In this document: piece by piece, positions 24,155-31,254 of the stretch
Layout of the letters: each line of letters begins with the position of its first letter
How positions within the stretch are numbered: the stretch's first letter is position 1
Source: an uncultured Clostridium sp.
GTDB taxonomy: Bacteria > Bacillota > Clostridia > Lachnospirales > Lachnospiraceae
Assembly (NCBI GenBank): GCA_958442925.1
Contig: CAUCIO010000007.1
Location: 1-31,254, forward strand
Reading direction: 5' to 3'
DNA: 31,254 nucleotides
Translations under genes and position numbers: made by a program
The notes under the pieces: model-generated
What the model was told of the DNA's origin: nothing
Seen by the model: only the letters and a program-made list of their open reading frames with translations
Databases searched by the model: none

Positions 24155-25741
24155 TTACGCCATATATTTCTCTGCAATCTCCTTCAGAGTCTCCCTGTTC
24201 TCCGGGAACCACTCTGCAAAGGTCTGTCCTGCCTGTTCTACTGTCTCTCCCACTTCTGCCATAAAGGCCGGAATGTTCTCTTCCAGCATAGCTCCCCAGT
24301 CCTCTCCAAAGCGCTCCTCTCCCTGAAGCTCGCCGCCGTTTACATGAAGATTGAAGGCAGGCTTCGGCACCTTGTCGATTACCTTAACGCCGCCCCTAAA
24401 GCCCAGGGTTCCCACCTGATGGGTTCCGCAGGAAGACGGGCAGCCGGAAATGTGAATCTTAGGAAGAGTTCCATCCTTAAAACTGTGTTTTCTTACTTCC
24501 TCCACAATGGATTTCATCAGATTCTGGGAATCTCTGACTCCCACCTGGCAGATGGAGGCTCCAATGCAGGCTACGGAGGTTTCAAACAGGTTCTCTGCGC
24601 TGTCTTTCAATACTTCCAGCACCTGCAGAGCCTCTTTTGCCGTCAGGTTAATGACATACATGGCCTCTTCCGGATCCAGACGCATCTCCACCTGATCCAT
24701 ATCCTTCACTGTCTCATAAAGTGTTTTGAATAATGATGGATCCGGACTTCCTGCGATAGGGTGGAACTCTACGGCAAAGAGCCCCTCCTGCTTCTGCGCT
24801 GTCACCCGGCGGCAGTGAAGGGCAGCTTTTTCTTCCTCTGTCAGCTGTCCCAGAATCTCAGATGCCAGCTTTTCCTTCTCTTCCAGGCAGAGGGCAAACA
24901 GCTCCTCTTTATTAAGCTTCAGCCCATCCTTTTCCTGGTCCATCACTTCTTTAAGCTTCTCCTGGTATGCCTTAACATATTCCTCTTTTCCCAGCTTATC
25001 CTGCATATAGCGTGTTCTGGCTTTTGCCCGGTTCTCATAATCTCCATAGGCTGTAAACGTATTCACCATCGCCTTAATATAGTAGAGAATATCCTCCGGC
25101 TTCACTGCTTCTGCCACCAGAACTCCCATTTTGGGGTTAGCTCCCAGTCCGCCTGCGCTGTACACATCGAACAGGCCGTCCTCTCTGGCTGCAAAGCCCA
25201 GATCCCGGAAGGTAGCATGGGGACGGTTGGCCGGAGAGTTGGAAAAGCACACTTTCAGCTTTCTGGGAAGCTTGACTGTCTTGATAAAGCCCATCAGATA
25301 CTCAGCCGCTTTCAGGGCATAGGGAAACACGTCGAACCACTCTCCCTGTTCGACGCCGGACAGCGGGGAAACCATAACGTTTCTTGGGAAATCTCCGCCT
25401 CCTCCTCTTGTGTTGATTCCAAAATCCAGGGCTTCCTCCATAATCTCACAGACTGCCTCGCCCTTCAGATTGTGAAGCTGGACTGTCTGGCAGGTGGTAA
25501 AATGAACCTGGCTGATCTGATGTCTCTCAATACTGTCCCCGATGAATTTCAGCTCTTCCTTCGTCATGCGTCCGCCGGACAGGCGAAGCCTCAGCATGCT
25601 GGCCTCAGCGCCTCTCTGGGCATAGCTTCCAAAGCCTCCGGAAAATCCCTTGTAATCCTTAACCGAAACTTCTTTTTTGTAAAACTGCTCTGTCACTGTT
25701 TTAAACTCTGCTAAATCCTGCTTCCACGCTTCATTTCCCAT
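24155..25741 (-). CDS. Siroheme/4Fe-4S nitrite or sulfite reductase
   Basis: Ferredoxin-dependent assimilatory-type nitrite/sulfite reductase, 528 residues, cytoplasmic. It shows the duplicated fold of the family: a ferrodoxin-like half with HFTTCQTVQLHNL (about 81-93) and RNVMVSPLSG, then a second half with the cluster/siroheme motif. The four cysteines are present as CIGASIC (C-x5-C, near 396) and GCPSSC (C-x3-C, near 437). It would reduce sulfite to sulfide or nitrite to ammonia with six electrons; the two cannot be separated by eye. The divergent CysL-type regulator favours sulfite. A central helical insertion (about 255-320) rich in Lys/Glu is present. The start has AAGGAG 9 bp upstream. 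No partner flavoprotein gene is adjacent. Confidence 0.9.
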   Translation of the reverse strand: MGNEAWKQDLAEFKTVTEQFYKKEVSVKDYKGFSGGFGSYAQRGAEASMLRLRLSGGRMTKEELKFIGDSIERHQISQVHFTTCQTVQLHNLKGEAVCEIMEEALDFGINTRGGGGDFPRNVMVSPLSGVEQGEWFDVFPYALKAAEYLMGFIKTVKLPRKLKVCFSNSPANRPHATFRDLGFAAREDGLFDVYSAGGLGANPKMGVLVAEAVKPEDILYYIKAMVNTFTAYGDYENRAKARTRYMQDKLGKEEYVKAYQEKLKEVMDQEKDGLKLNKEELFALCLEEKEKLASEILGQLTEEEKAALHCRRVTAQKQEGLFAVEFHPIAGSPDPSLFKTLYETVKDMDQVEMRLDPEEAMYVINLTAKEALQVLEVLKDSAENLFETSVACIGASICQVGVRDSQNLMKSIVEEVRKHSFKDGTLPKIHISGCPSSCGTHQVGTLGFRGGVKVIDKVPKPAFNLHVNGGELQGEERFGEDWGAMLEENIPAFMAEVGETVEQAGQTFAEWFPENRETLKEIAEKYMA

Positions 25742-25855
25742 TCTTTCATTCTCCTTTTCCTGCCCTGTTTCCGGCTGTTTCTGTCCCTGGCTTCCGCTCT
25801 TTTCTCCGGACAGCGCTCTTTTCTTTATAGTAGCGGATTTTAAAAATAAAGTAAA

Positions 25856-25907
25856 ATTATATTTCTTTATCTTTCCATAACAATTTATTATTGATATACT
25901 GGTATCA
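25856..25907. promoter_or_regulatory. Overlapping divergent promoters and LysR-type operator
   Basis: Leftward: -35 TTGTTA (25878-25883), 16 bp, -10 TATAAT (25856-25861) for the reductase. Rightward: -35 TTTCCA (25872-25877), 17 bp, -10 TATACT (25895-25900) for the lysR gene. A dyad TGATA-N6-TATCA (25892-25907) overlaps the rightward -10 and lies just upstream of the leftward -35, the classic place for a LysR regulator that represses itself and activates its neighbour. Confidence 0.6.
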
Positions 25908-25957
25908 GAACATCTGCCAGGGGACCTCTCCCCTCTCGCACAATCAAGGAGGAAATT

Positions 25958-26884
25958 ATGCTGGACAACCGTATTTACACATTTTTAGCTGTATGCCAGG
26001 AGATGAATTTTACAAAAGCCGCTAAAAAGCTTCATATCACTCAGCCTGCCGTCTCCCAGCATATTCAGTATATCGAACGCTATTACGGCATTCATGCCTT
26101 TCGCTTTGAAGGAAAAAAGCTCTCCCTTACCCCGGAAGGCGAGCTTCTGCGTTCCTCTCTTCTGACTATGAAAAATAACGAGGACAGCCTGAAAACGGCT
26201 CTCTGCGAATCTGTCAGCCGCACCTCACCACTCCGCCTGGGAGCCACTCTGACGGCAGGCAGCTTTCTTTTGGCGGATCCTCTTACAAAGCTGTTTCGCA
26301 GATGGCCGGATCTGCCTCTTACAGTAACGGTCAAAAATACCGCGGATCTGCTGGCTCAGATTGACGATGGAACCCTGGATTTCGCCCTGTTGGAAGGCAA
26401 TTTTTCCAAGGCCTCCTACGCCTATCTGATCTATCTGCGGGAACCCTTCATTCCAGTCTGCGGCCCAGGACTGTTGCGCCGGATGAAGCACCTGCAAAAA
26501 GAAAAGGGCCTCCCTCTCTCCCTGGAGCAGCTGACTGGCCAGAGGCTTCTGCTGCGGGAATCCGGATCCGGGACCCGGATGATCCTGGAGCAGATTCTGG
26601 AAGAGCGGGGGCTCTTTGTATCTGATTTTAAAAATACAGCGGAAATAGAGAATATGCAGGCTATTAAGGATCTGGTAGCTGCTGACTGCGGCATTACCTT
26701 TCTCTATAAAAGTGCTGTCAGACGGGAGCTTTCTGATGGAACCATCTGCGAAATTCCCATTGAAAACCTGTGGCTGGAACACGAAATTTCCGTGGTGTGG
26801 CAGAAAAACAGGCTCTTTGAAAAACGGGTATCCCAGGTCATCGAAGAAGCCTTTGGCCCCGACTGCCGGGAGGACAGCCTCTAA
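25958..26884 (+). CDS. LysR family regulator, CysL-like
   Basis: LysR-type transcription regulator, 308 residues. The N-terminal winged helix-turn-helix is FLAVCQEMNFTKAAKKLHITQPAVSQHIQYIE (residues 9-40, given in part: NFTKAAKKLHITQPAVSQ). An effector-binding domain follows, with the LRLGATLTAGSFLLADPL and RESGSGTRMILEQIL segments seen in CysL/CbbR-like members. It is divergent from the reductase gene and separated by 216 bp with overlapping promoters, so it probably controls that gene in response to a sulfur metabolite (inference by analogy with CysL). The start follows AAGGAGGAAA. Its stop codon overlaps the convergent ABC ATPase gene by 4 bp. Confidence 0.92.
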   Translation: MLDNRIYTFLAVCQEMNFTKAAKKLHITQPAVSQHIQYIERYYGIHAFRFEGKKLSLTPEGELLRSSLLTMKNNEDSLKTALCESVSRTSPLRLGATLTAGSFLLADPLTKLFRRWPDLPLTVTVKNTADLLAQIDDGTLDFALLEGNFSKASYAYLIYLREPFIPVCGPGLLRRMKHLQKEKGLPLSLEQLTGQRLLLRESGSGTRMILEQILEERGLFVSDFKNTAEIENMQAIKDLVAADCGITFLYKSAVRRELSDGTICEIPIENLWLEHEISVVWQKNRLFEKRVSQVIEEAFGPDCREDSL

Positions 26885-27879
26885 AAAGCCTTTCCTCCCC
26901 TAAGCTCCAGCACCACCGCCTCTCCAGACTGGTACTCTCTCTCAAATTCCCTGACCAGGATTTCTCCGCTCTCTGTTTCCACAAAATACTGGGTATAGAA
27001 GCCCATGTAATCTGATTTTAATACAACTCCTGTCAGCTGTTTCCTGCTGGCTGGGGCCTGCGTCTTTTGCCCTGCTTCTTCCCCTGTCTCCAGCTCTTCT
27101 TTTCTTCCCAGGATTCTGATGTCCTCCGGTCTGAAATACAGAAGGCTTCCGTCCGGCATCATTGCCTTGTCAGCTGTCCCTAAAAATTCCATAACAAACA
27201 GGCTGGAAGGATTCTGGTAAACGTCTCTGGGCGCTCCCATCTGAATCAGGCGTCCCCCTTCCATAATGGCAATTTTATCTGCCAGAGCCATAGCCTCCTC
27301 CTGATCATGAGTGACGAATATCATGGTAATCCCTGTTTTTTTCTGGAGTTCCTTCAGTTCGTCTCTCATGCGGATCCTAAGTTTTGCGTCCAGATTGCTG
27401 AGCGGCTCGTCTAACAGGAGTACCTTGGGATTTACCGCCATGGCGCGGGCCAGGGCCACTCTCTGTTGCTGCCCTCCGGAAAGCTCCTGGACAGAAGAGG
27501 ACGCCCGGTCGGCCAGTCCCACAATTTCCAGGTATTCCTCTGCCCTCCTGGCCGCCTCCTTCTTTTTCATTCCCTGAAATTTCAGGCCGTACATGACGTT
27601 TTGAAGGACTGTCATATGAGGAAACAGCGCATAGGACTGAAACACTGTGGAGACGGGACGTCTCTCAGGAGGAAGAGCGGTGATGTCCTCCCAGTCCAGA
27701 TAAATTCTGCCCTGATCCGGTGTCAGGAATCCTCCCGCCATTCGGAGAGTAGTAGTTTTTCCGCATCCCGATGCGCCCAGAAGGCAGAGAATTTCACCCT
27801 GTTCCATGGAAAGATTCAGTCCTGAGACCACCTCTTTCCCGTCAAAGGATTTACTTAAATCTTTCATTTCCAGATACAT
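26881..27879 (-). CDS. fbpC: Fbp/Afu-type ABC transporter ATPase
   Basis: ABC import ATPase, 332 residues, last gene of a three-gene operon. Walker A is GASGCGKTT (about 35), the Q-loop VFQSYALFPHMTV, the signature LSGGQQQRVALARAM, Walker B VLLLDEPLSNLD, and the H-loop FVTHDQEEAMALAD. The C-terminal TOBE-like domain (about 235-332) has YFRPEDIRIL. A Glu/Gln/Lys-rich linker at about 257-275 looks inserted. It starts 1 bp after the permease stop. The family transports ferric iron, 2-aminoethylphosphonate, sugar phosphates or similar; the ATPase alone does not tell which. Confidence 0.92.
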   Translation of the reverse strand: MYLEMKDLSKSFDGKEVVSGLNLSMEQGEILCLLGASGCGKTTTLRMAGGFLTPDQGRIYLDWEDITALPPERRPVSTVFQSYALFPHMTVLQNVMYGLKFQGMKKKEAARRAEEYLEIVGLADRASSSVQELSGGQQQRVALARAMAVNPKVLLLDEPLSNLDAKLRIRMRDELKELQKKTGITMIFVTHDQEEAMALADKIAIMEGGRLIQMGAPRDVYQNPSSLFVMEFLGTADKAMMPDGSLLYFRPEDIRILGRKEELETGEEAGQKTQAPASRKQLTGVVLKSDYMGFYTQYFVETESGEILVREFEREYQSGEAVVLELRGGKAF

Positions 27880-27880
27880 A

Positions 27881-29614
27881 TCACGCCTCCTCTTTTTTCA
27901 TTTTCTGCGGTTTTTCCCGAAGGACAAGAGCCGATACCCCGCCTGTCACAGCAATGGTGATTACAATAATCATCGACGAAATCAGGGATGCAACCCCGTA
28001 TTCCCCGGAATTAATCGCATCAAACAGTGTGTACACTGCCAGCTTATGTCTGGCGCTGATTAAAAACATGACGGCTCCCGCTGTCGTCATAGCGCTGGAA
28101 AAATTATAGATAAAACCTGTCACAAAGGTGCGCTTCAGATTTGGCATCACAATATCCTTTGTCACGAAAAACCGTCCCGCCCCCAGATCTCTGGCCGCAT
28201 CCTCCACCCGGCTGTTTAACTGGGCCAGGGAAGCGCTAGTCAGCTTCATTACCATGGGAAGCTGCTTGAAAATCATATTCAGGATAATAATGGCCGCCGT
28301 TCCCGTCATTTTCAAAGGTTCTTTGTTAAAAACGAGAATATAGCCGATTCCAAAACAGGTTCCCGGAAGAAGGTACGGCATGGTTGCGATAAAGTCATAA
28401 AAACCTCTGAATCTCACCTTTCTCCTCTCCAGATAATAGGCAAACAGCATGGCAAACAGCGTCCCCGCAGCTGCTGTGATCAGAGAATACCAGACGCTTC
28501 GCATCAGGCTTTCCATGTTATAGGTGAGAAGACCATTAAAATGATCCAGCGAAAAATAGTAATTCCCCTTTTTTGACTTTAAGAAACCAGTCAGAAAAAT
28601 ACAGAGATACTGAAGCGTCATCATGATAAAAAACAGCGCGGATAAAAGGCGGATTCCTGCCCCCAACAGTCCTGTCAGAGGAAGCGGAAGTCCTCCTGCC
28701 CCATGTTTCTGGCCGTCTGCCGCCGTCATCCTGTCAGCCTGCTTCATCAAAATGCGGTACAGCAGAAAGGCTGCCACCGCCGGGAGAAGCAGCAGCATAT
28801 TCATGGCTGAAGCTTTTTCCAGATCCGCATATCCAATCAGCTCCATATAGATAGCAGAAGCCAGGGTATTATACCTGCCTCCGATCACTGCCGGTGTTCC
28901 AAAATCTGCCACAGAACGGATAAAAGACAGGATAAAGCAGATGCCTGCTGCCGGCTTCAGCATGGGAAGCACCACCTGCCTCATGGTCTGGGCCGGAGAG
29001 GCTCCCAGATCCTTGGATGCCTCCAGAAGGCGCAGATCCAGCTTTTCCAGAATTCCCACTGCAAACAGGGCATTTAAAGACGCAAAATGAACCGTCTGCA
29101 TGATGATAATGCCCCATTTATTGTAGGGGCTGAGCATCAGCCCCAGCAGGCGGTAGGTAATCCATCCCCTTTTTCCAAACAGCTGGATGTAAACCAGGGA
29201 GGAGATAAACGGCGGTGAAACCATGGTCATCAGAAGAATACCCATAAAAATCTTCTTCCAGTTTCCTTTCATGGTCACAATGCAGAGGGCCACTGCAATT
29301 CCAAGAATGGTAGAAAAAACTGCTGCCAGAACTCCTGTAAAAGCGCTGTGGCGGATGAGGACGCTGTTTTCACGAAACAGATTTTCATAGGCAGCCAGGC
29401 TGAAGCCTTCTACCAGATTTACACTTTTAGCGGCTATGCCTAAAAGCGGCCACAGAACGAAAAGAAGGACAGCTGCCGCCATTACCCAGAATAAAAATCT
29501 GTCTGCACATCCTCCAAGAAACTCCCTTCTGTTTTTCGTGCAGGAAAAAAGGGCATCTGAGCCAGATACCCTTTTTCCATTATTCTGTCGGTTCTTCATC
29601 TCCAAACTACTCAT
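27881..29614 (-). CDS. fbpB: Fbp/Afu-type ABC transporter permease (double length)
   Basis: Fused permease with two BPD-type halves, about 577 residues from the start chosen here. The first half begins with the helix FWVMAAAVLLFVLWPLLGIA; its EAA loop is EASKDLGASPAQTMRQVVLP. The second half starts near PLTGLLGAGIRLLSALFFIM; its EAA loop is DAARDLGAGRFFVTKDIVMP. The frame stays open upstream to an ATG at 29695, but that lies well inside the binding-protein gene. ATG 29614 overlaps its stop by 8 bp and follows GGAG-type sites, so I prefer it; ATG 29599 is a further choice. Two permease domains in one chain are typical of FbpB/AfuB. Confidence 0.9.
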   Translation of the reverse strand: MSSLEMKNRQNNGKRVSGSDALFSCTKNRREFLGGCADRFLFWVMAAAVLLFVLWPLLGIAAKSVNLVEGFSLAAYENLFRENSVLIRHSAFTGVLAAVFSTILGIAVALCIVTMKGNWKKIFMGILLMTMVSPPFISSLVYIQLFGKRGWITYRLLGLMLSPYNKWGIIIMQTVHFASLNALFAVGILEKLDLRLLEASKDLGASPAQTMRQVVLPMLKPAAGICFILSFIRSVADFGTPAVIGGRYNTLASAIYMELIGYADLEKASAMNMLLLLPAVAAFLLYRILMKQADRMTAADGQKHGAGGLPLPLTGLLGAGIRLLSALFFIMMTLQYLCIFLTGFLKSKKGNYYFSLDHFNGLLTYNMESLMRSVWYSLITAAAGTLFAMLFAYYLERRKVRFRGFYDFIATMPYLLPGTCFGIGYILVFNKEPLKMTGTAAIIILNMIFKQLPMVMKLTSASLAQLNSRVEDAARDLGAGRFFVTKDIVMPNLKRTFVTGFIYNFSSAMTTAGAVMFLISARHKLAVYTLFDAINSGEYGVASLISSMIIVITIAVTGGVSALVLREKPQKMKKEEA

Positions 29615-30725
29615 TCTCCGACTTGTCTCCTGCCAGTTCATCCCACTTAGCCAGGATTGTCTCTCTCTGGGATCCGAATAAGGATAAGTCCTCATCCATC
29701 AGAGACTCTACATCAAAAGTAAGCTCTAAGCCCTCAATGTCCGGCTTTACCATCTTGATTGTATCCTTATTGTCAATGTCAGCTACCATCTTCAGATTTT
29801 CATCATCAGAATAGAACCATTCAATAAACTCCTTGGCTTCCTCTGCGCCCTCAGAGTTCTTAAATACGGCAACACCCTCCGGCACGTAAGGAATTCCATC
29901 CTCCGGATAAACAGCTGTCATGTTCTGCTCCTCCTGAAGCTTATCTACCTCCCGGTCCATAGGAGCGATTCCAATGGCAAACTCGCCTGCCACGGTCTTT
30001 GTCAGCGGATCCTTTCCTCTCTTAGAGTAGTATTCGATGTTCTTATTCAGTTCCTCGAAATACTTCCAGCCTTCGTCCTCTCCCTTTGCCTGGAGAATCG
30101 CATTTACAACTGCGTAGTTTGTTCCGGAGATGGCCGGATTGGACATAATAATTTCGCCCTGGTAAGCAGTATTGGTCAGATCGGCCCAGGACTTTGGAAT
30201 TTCCAGGCCCTTCTCTTCAATAATATCGTTATTTACTACAAAGCCTACTACTGTGAGACCCTTGGCAAACCAGTAATTGTCAGCATCCTTGTACTCCGGA
30301 GCCAGATTTGCCGCCTCATCAAAGTTTACCTGCTCTAACAAGCCATCCTCCTTGGCTCCCATGAAAGCGTCGATTCCGCCTCCGAACCAGAGATCCGCCA
30401 TAGGAGTTCCTCCTTCAGCCTTGATCTTGGAGAGAACCTCTCCGGAAGACATGGATAAAAGCTCTGTTTTAACTCCTGTCTCCTCTGTAAACTTATCAAA
30501 CAGCTTTACATAGTTCTCACTGGTTGCTACTACCTTTAAGGTTCCGTCTGCCTTTTTCTCCTCAGCCTCTGTCTCCTCAACAGATGCTGCAGAAGATTCC
30601 TGAGACTGTGCTGTAGTCTCAGCAGATGCTGCTGTAGTCTCCTGACCACCCTGAGAACTGCAGCCCGCCAGCATAAGAGCTGCCAGTCCTGCTGTCATAA
30701 TTCCTGTCAGACTTTTCTTTTTCAT
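29607..30725 (-). CDS. Fbp/Afu-type ABC transporter binding lipoprotein
   Basis: Extracellular binding lipoprotein, 372 residues. The lipobox LAGC places the lipidated Cys at residue 22, followed by a Ser/Thr/Glu-rich linker of about 40 residues. The binding domain includes VKTELLSMSSGEVLSKI, ADLWFGGGIDAFMGA and GTNYAVVNAIL, matching the iron/AfuA-like SBP family. The adjacent Tyr pair that holds Fe(III) in classical FbpA is not obvious at its usual place (the only YY is in NIEYYSKRG), which weakens an iron assignment; sugar phosphate or another organic anion is possible. Ribosome site AGGAGGAAAAGG. Confidence 0.9.
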   Translation of the reverse strand: MKKKSLTGIMTAGLAALMLAGCSSQGGQETTAASAETTAQSQESSAASVEETEAEEKKADGTLKVVATSENYVKLFDKFTEETGVKTELLSMSSGEVLSKIKAEGGTPMADLWFGGGIDAFMGAKEDGLLEQVNFDEAANLAPEYKDADNYWFAKGLTVVGFVVNNDIIEEKGLEIPKSWADLTNTAYQGEIIMSNPAISGTNYAVVNAILQAKGEDEGWKYFEELNKNIEYYSKRGKDPLTKTVAGEFAIGIAPMDREVDKLQEEQNMTAVYPEDGIPYVPEGVAVFKNSEGAEEAKEFIEWFYSDDENLKMVADIDNKDTIKMVKPDIEGLELTFDVESLMDEDLSLFGSQRETILAKWDELAGDKSENE

Positions 30726-31051
30726 GTTCCTTTTCCTCCTGATACGACAGCGCCAAACTGTATCGGCACTGTACTATATAAAAGATTTTTGTCTTATTCC
30801 AGTTATCTATACTACCCCTCTCCTGTTTTTCCGTCAATGATTTCCTCTTCTTTTCCCTGCATTCATGAAATTTTCTATAAATACATTTATTTATTGTTTT
30901 TTTCTATAGCTTGAGTCTCTGTTCTTCCTTGACGCTCTTTTGCCTGTGCTGATACAATTTTTCACAGAAGCCCGCAAACTCCGACACTCCGGCCACAGAA
31001 AGAGGCTGGAAACGGAGTACGCAGCAGAAAGCGGGTACAGGGAGGTTACTT
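30726..31051. other. Intergenic region between the binding-protein and PHP genes
   Basis: A 326-bp AT-rich gap between divergent genes. Leftward, -10-like TATAGT near 30771-30776 is the best I can offer for the transporter operon, with a poor -35. The binding-protein leader contains a bulged hairpin (GATACGACAG with CTGTATC, 30741-30764) just before the ribosome site. No Fur-box-like 19-mer was seen. The rightward promoter is listed separately. Confidence 0.4.
30929..30958 (+). promoter_or_regulatory. Promoter of the PHP-domain gene
   Basis: -35 TTGACG (30929-30934), 18-bp spacer, -10 TACAAT (30953-30958), about 93 bp before the start codon. Confidence 0.65.
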
Positions 31052-31254
31052 ATGTTTGTGGATCTTCATATGCATGAACGGACATTTTCAAAGGACAGCT
31101 TTTTAACGCTGAAGGAAATTGTGGATATCGCCAAAGAAAAGGGGCTGGACGGTGTCTGCATTACAGATCACGATGATATTGGAATCAAGGAATACGCAGA
31201 ACAGTATTCAAAAGAAACTGGATTCCCCATTTTTGTGGGATATGAATTTTATTC
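31052..31254 (+). CDS. PHP-domain metal-dependent phosphoesterase (N-terminal part)
   Basis: Only 67 residues are inside the window. The protein starts MFVDLHMHERTFSKDS, the first PHP metal-binding motif (D-L-H-x-H), and continues with GVCITDHDDI, the second (TDHD). Then GFPIFVGYEFY approaches the third motif, with its Glu. Family members include histidinol phosphatases, nucleotide phosphoesterases and tRNA-type RNases; the visible part does not separate them. A GGAGG site lies 6 bp before the ATG, and a good promoter lies upstream. Confidence 0.85.
   Translation, partial: MFVDLHMHERTFSKDSFLTLKEIVDIAKEKGLDGVCITDHDDIGIKEYAEQYSKETGFPIFVGYEFY

Noticed and set aside
29615..29695. 27-codon N-terminal extension of the Fbp-type permease
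   Set aside because: It lies inside the binding-protein gene, has no good ribosome site, and ATG 29614 gives the usual stop-start overlap.

Overview
The window looks like chromosome from a low-to-mid GC Firmicute, most likely a gut Lachnospiraceae (Clostridium cluster XIVa type). The clues are strong AGGAGG-type ribosome binding sites, family-typical rpsB-tsf and opp genes, lipoprotein signals ending in LSGC, and AT-rich promoters in roughly 50% GC DNA. The genus assignment is inference. I saw no tRNA, rRNA, CRISPR array or insertion sequence.

Region 1 (1-12011, minus strand) is the remarkable part. A promoter near 12.15 kb precedes two single-anchor surface proteins of 2103 and 658 residues. 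Each has an N-terminal membrane segment, a beta-rich domain, a Gly-every-third-residue block and Fn3-like domains. They are followed without a break by an F-type ATPase-like set in the order c, b/delta-like stalk, alpha, gamma, beta (beta runs off the left edge). The F1 part keeps its P-loops, Walker B aspartates and arginine finger. The c subunit has Thr where the ion-binding Glu/Asp must be, and no subunit a is visible. The inference is a rotary-type ATPase that has lost ion translocation and works on cell-surface proteins. It would be analogous to, but not shown to be homologous with, the F1-like ATPases of mycoplasmas that accompany gliding or antibody-cleaving surface proteins.

Region 2 (12191-22207, minus strand) is an oligopeptide ABC transporter, oppBCDF, followed by three tandem paralogous binding lipoproteins. 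Each lipoprotein gene has a hairpin in its leader and a terminator behind it, and the last two also have their own promoters.

Region 3 (22217-24146, minus strand) is the ribosomal protein S2 / elongation factor Ts operon, with a strong promoter and a structured leader.

Region 4 (24155-26884) is an assimilatory-type siroheme sulfite/nitrite reductase, divergent from a LysR regulator of the CysL type. Their promoters overlap around a dyad.

Region 5 (26881-30725, minus strand) is an Fbp/Afu-type ABC importer (binding lipoprotein, double-length permease, ATPase) whose substrate is undecided. Region 6 (30929-31254, plus strand) is the start of a PHP-domain phosphoesterase gene with its own promoter, cut by the right edge.
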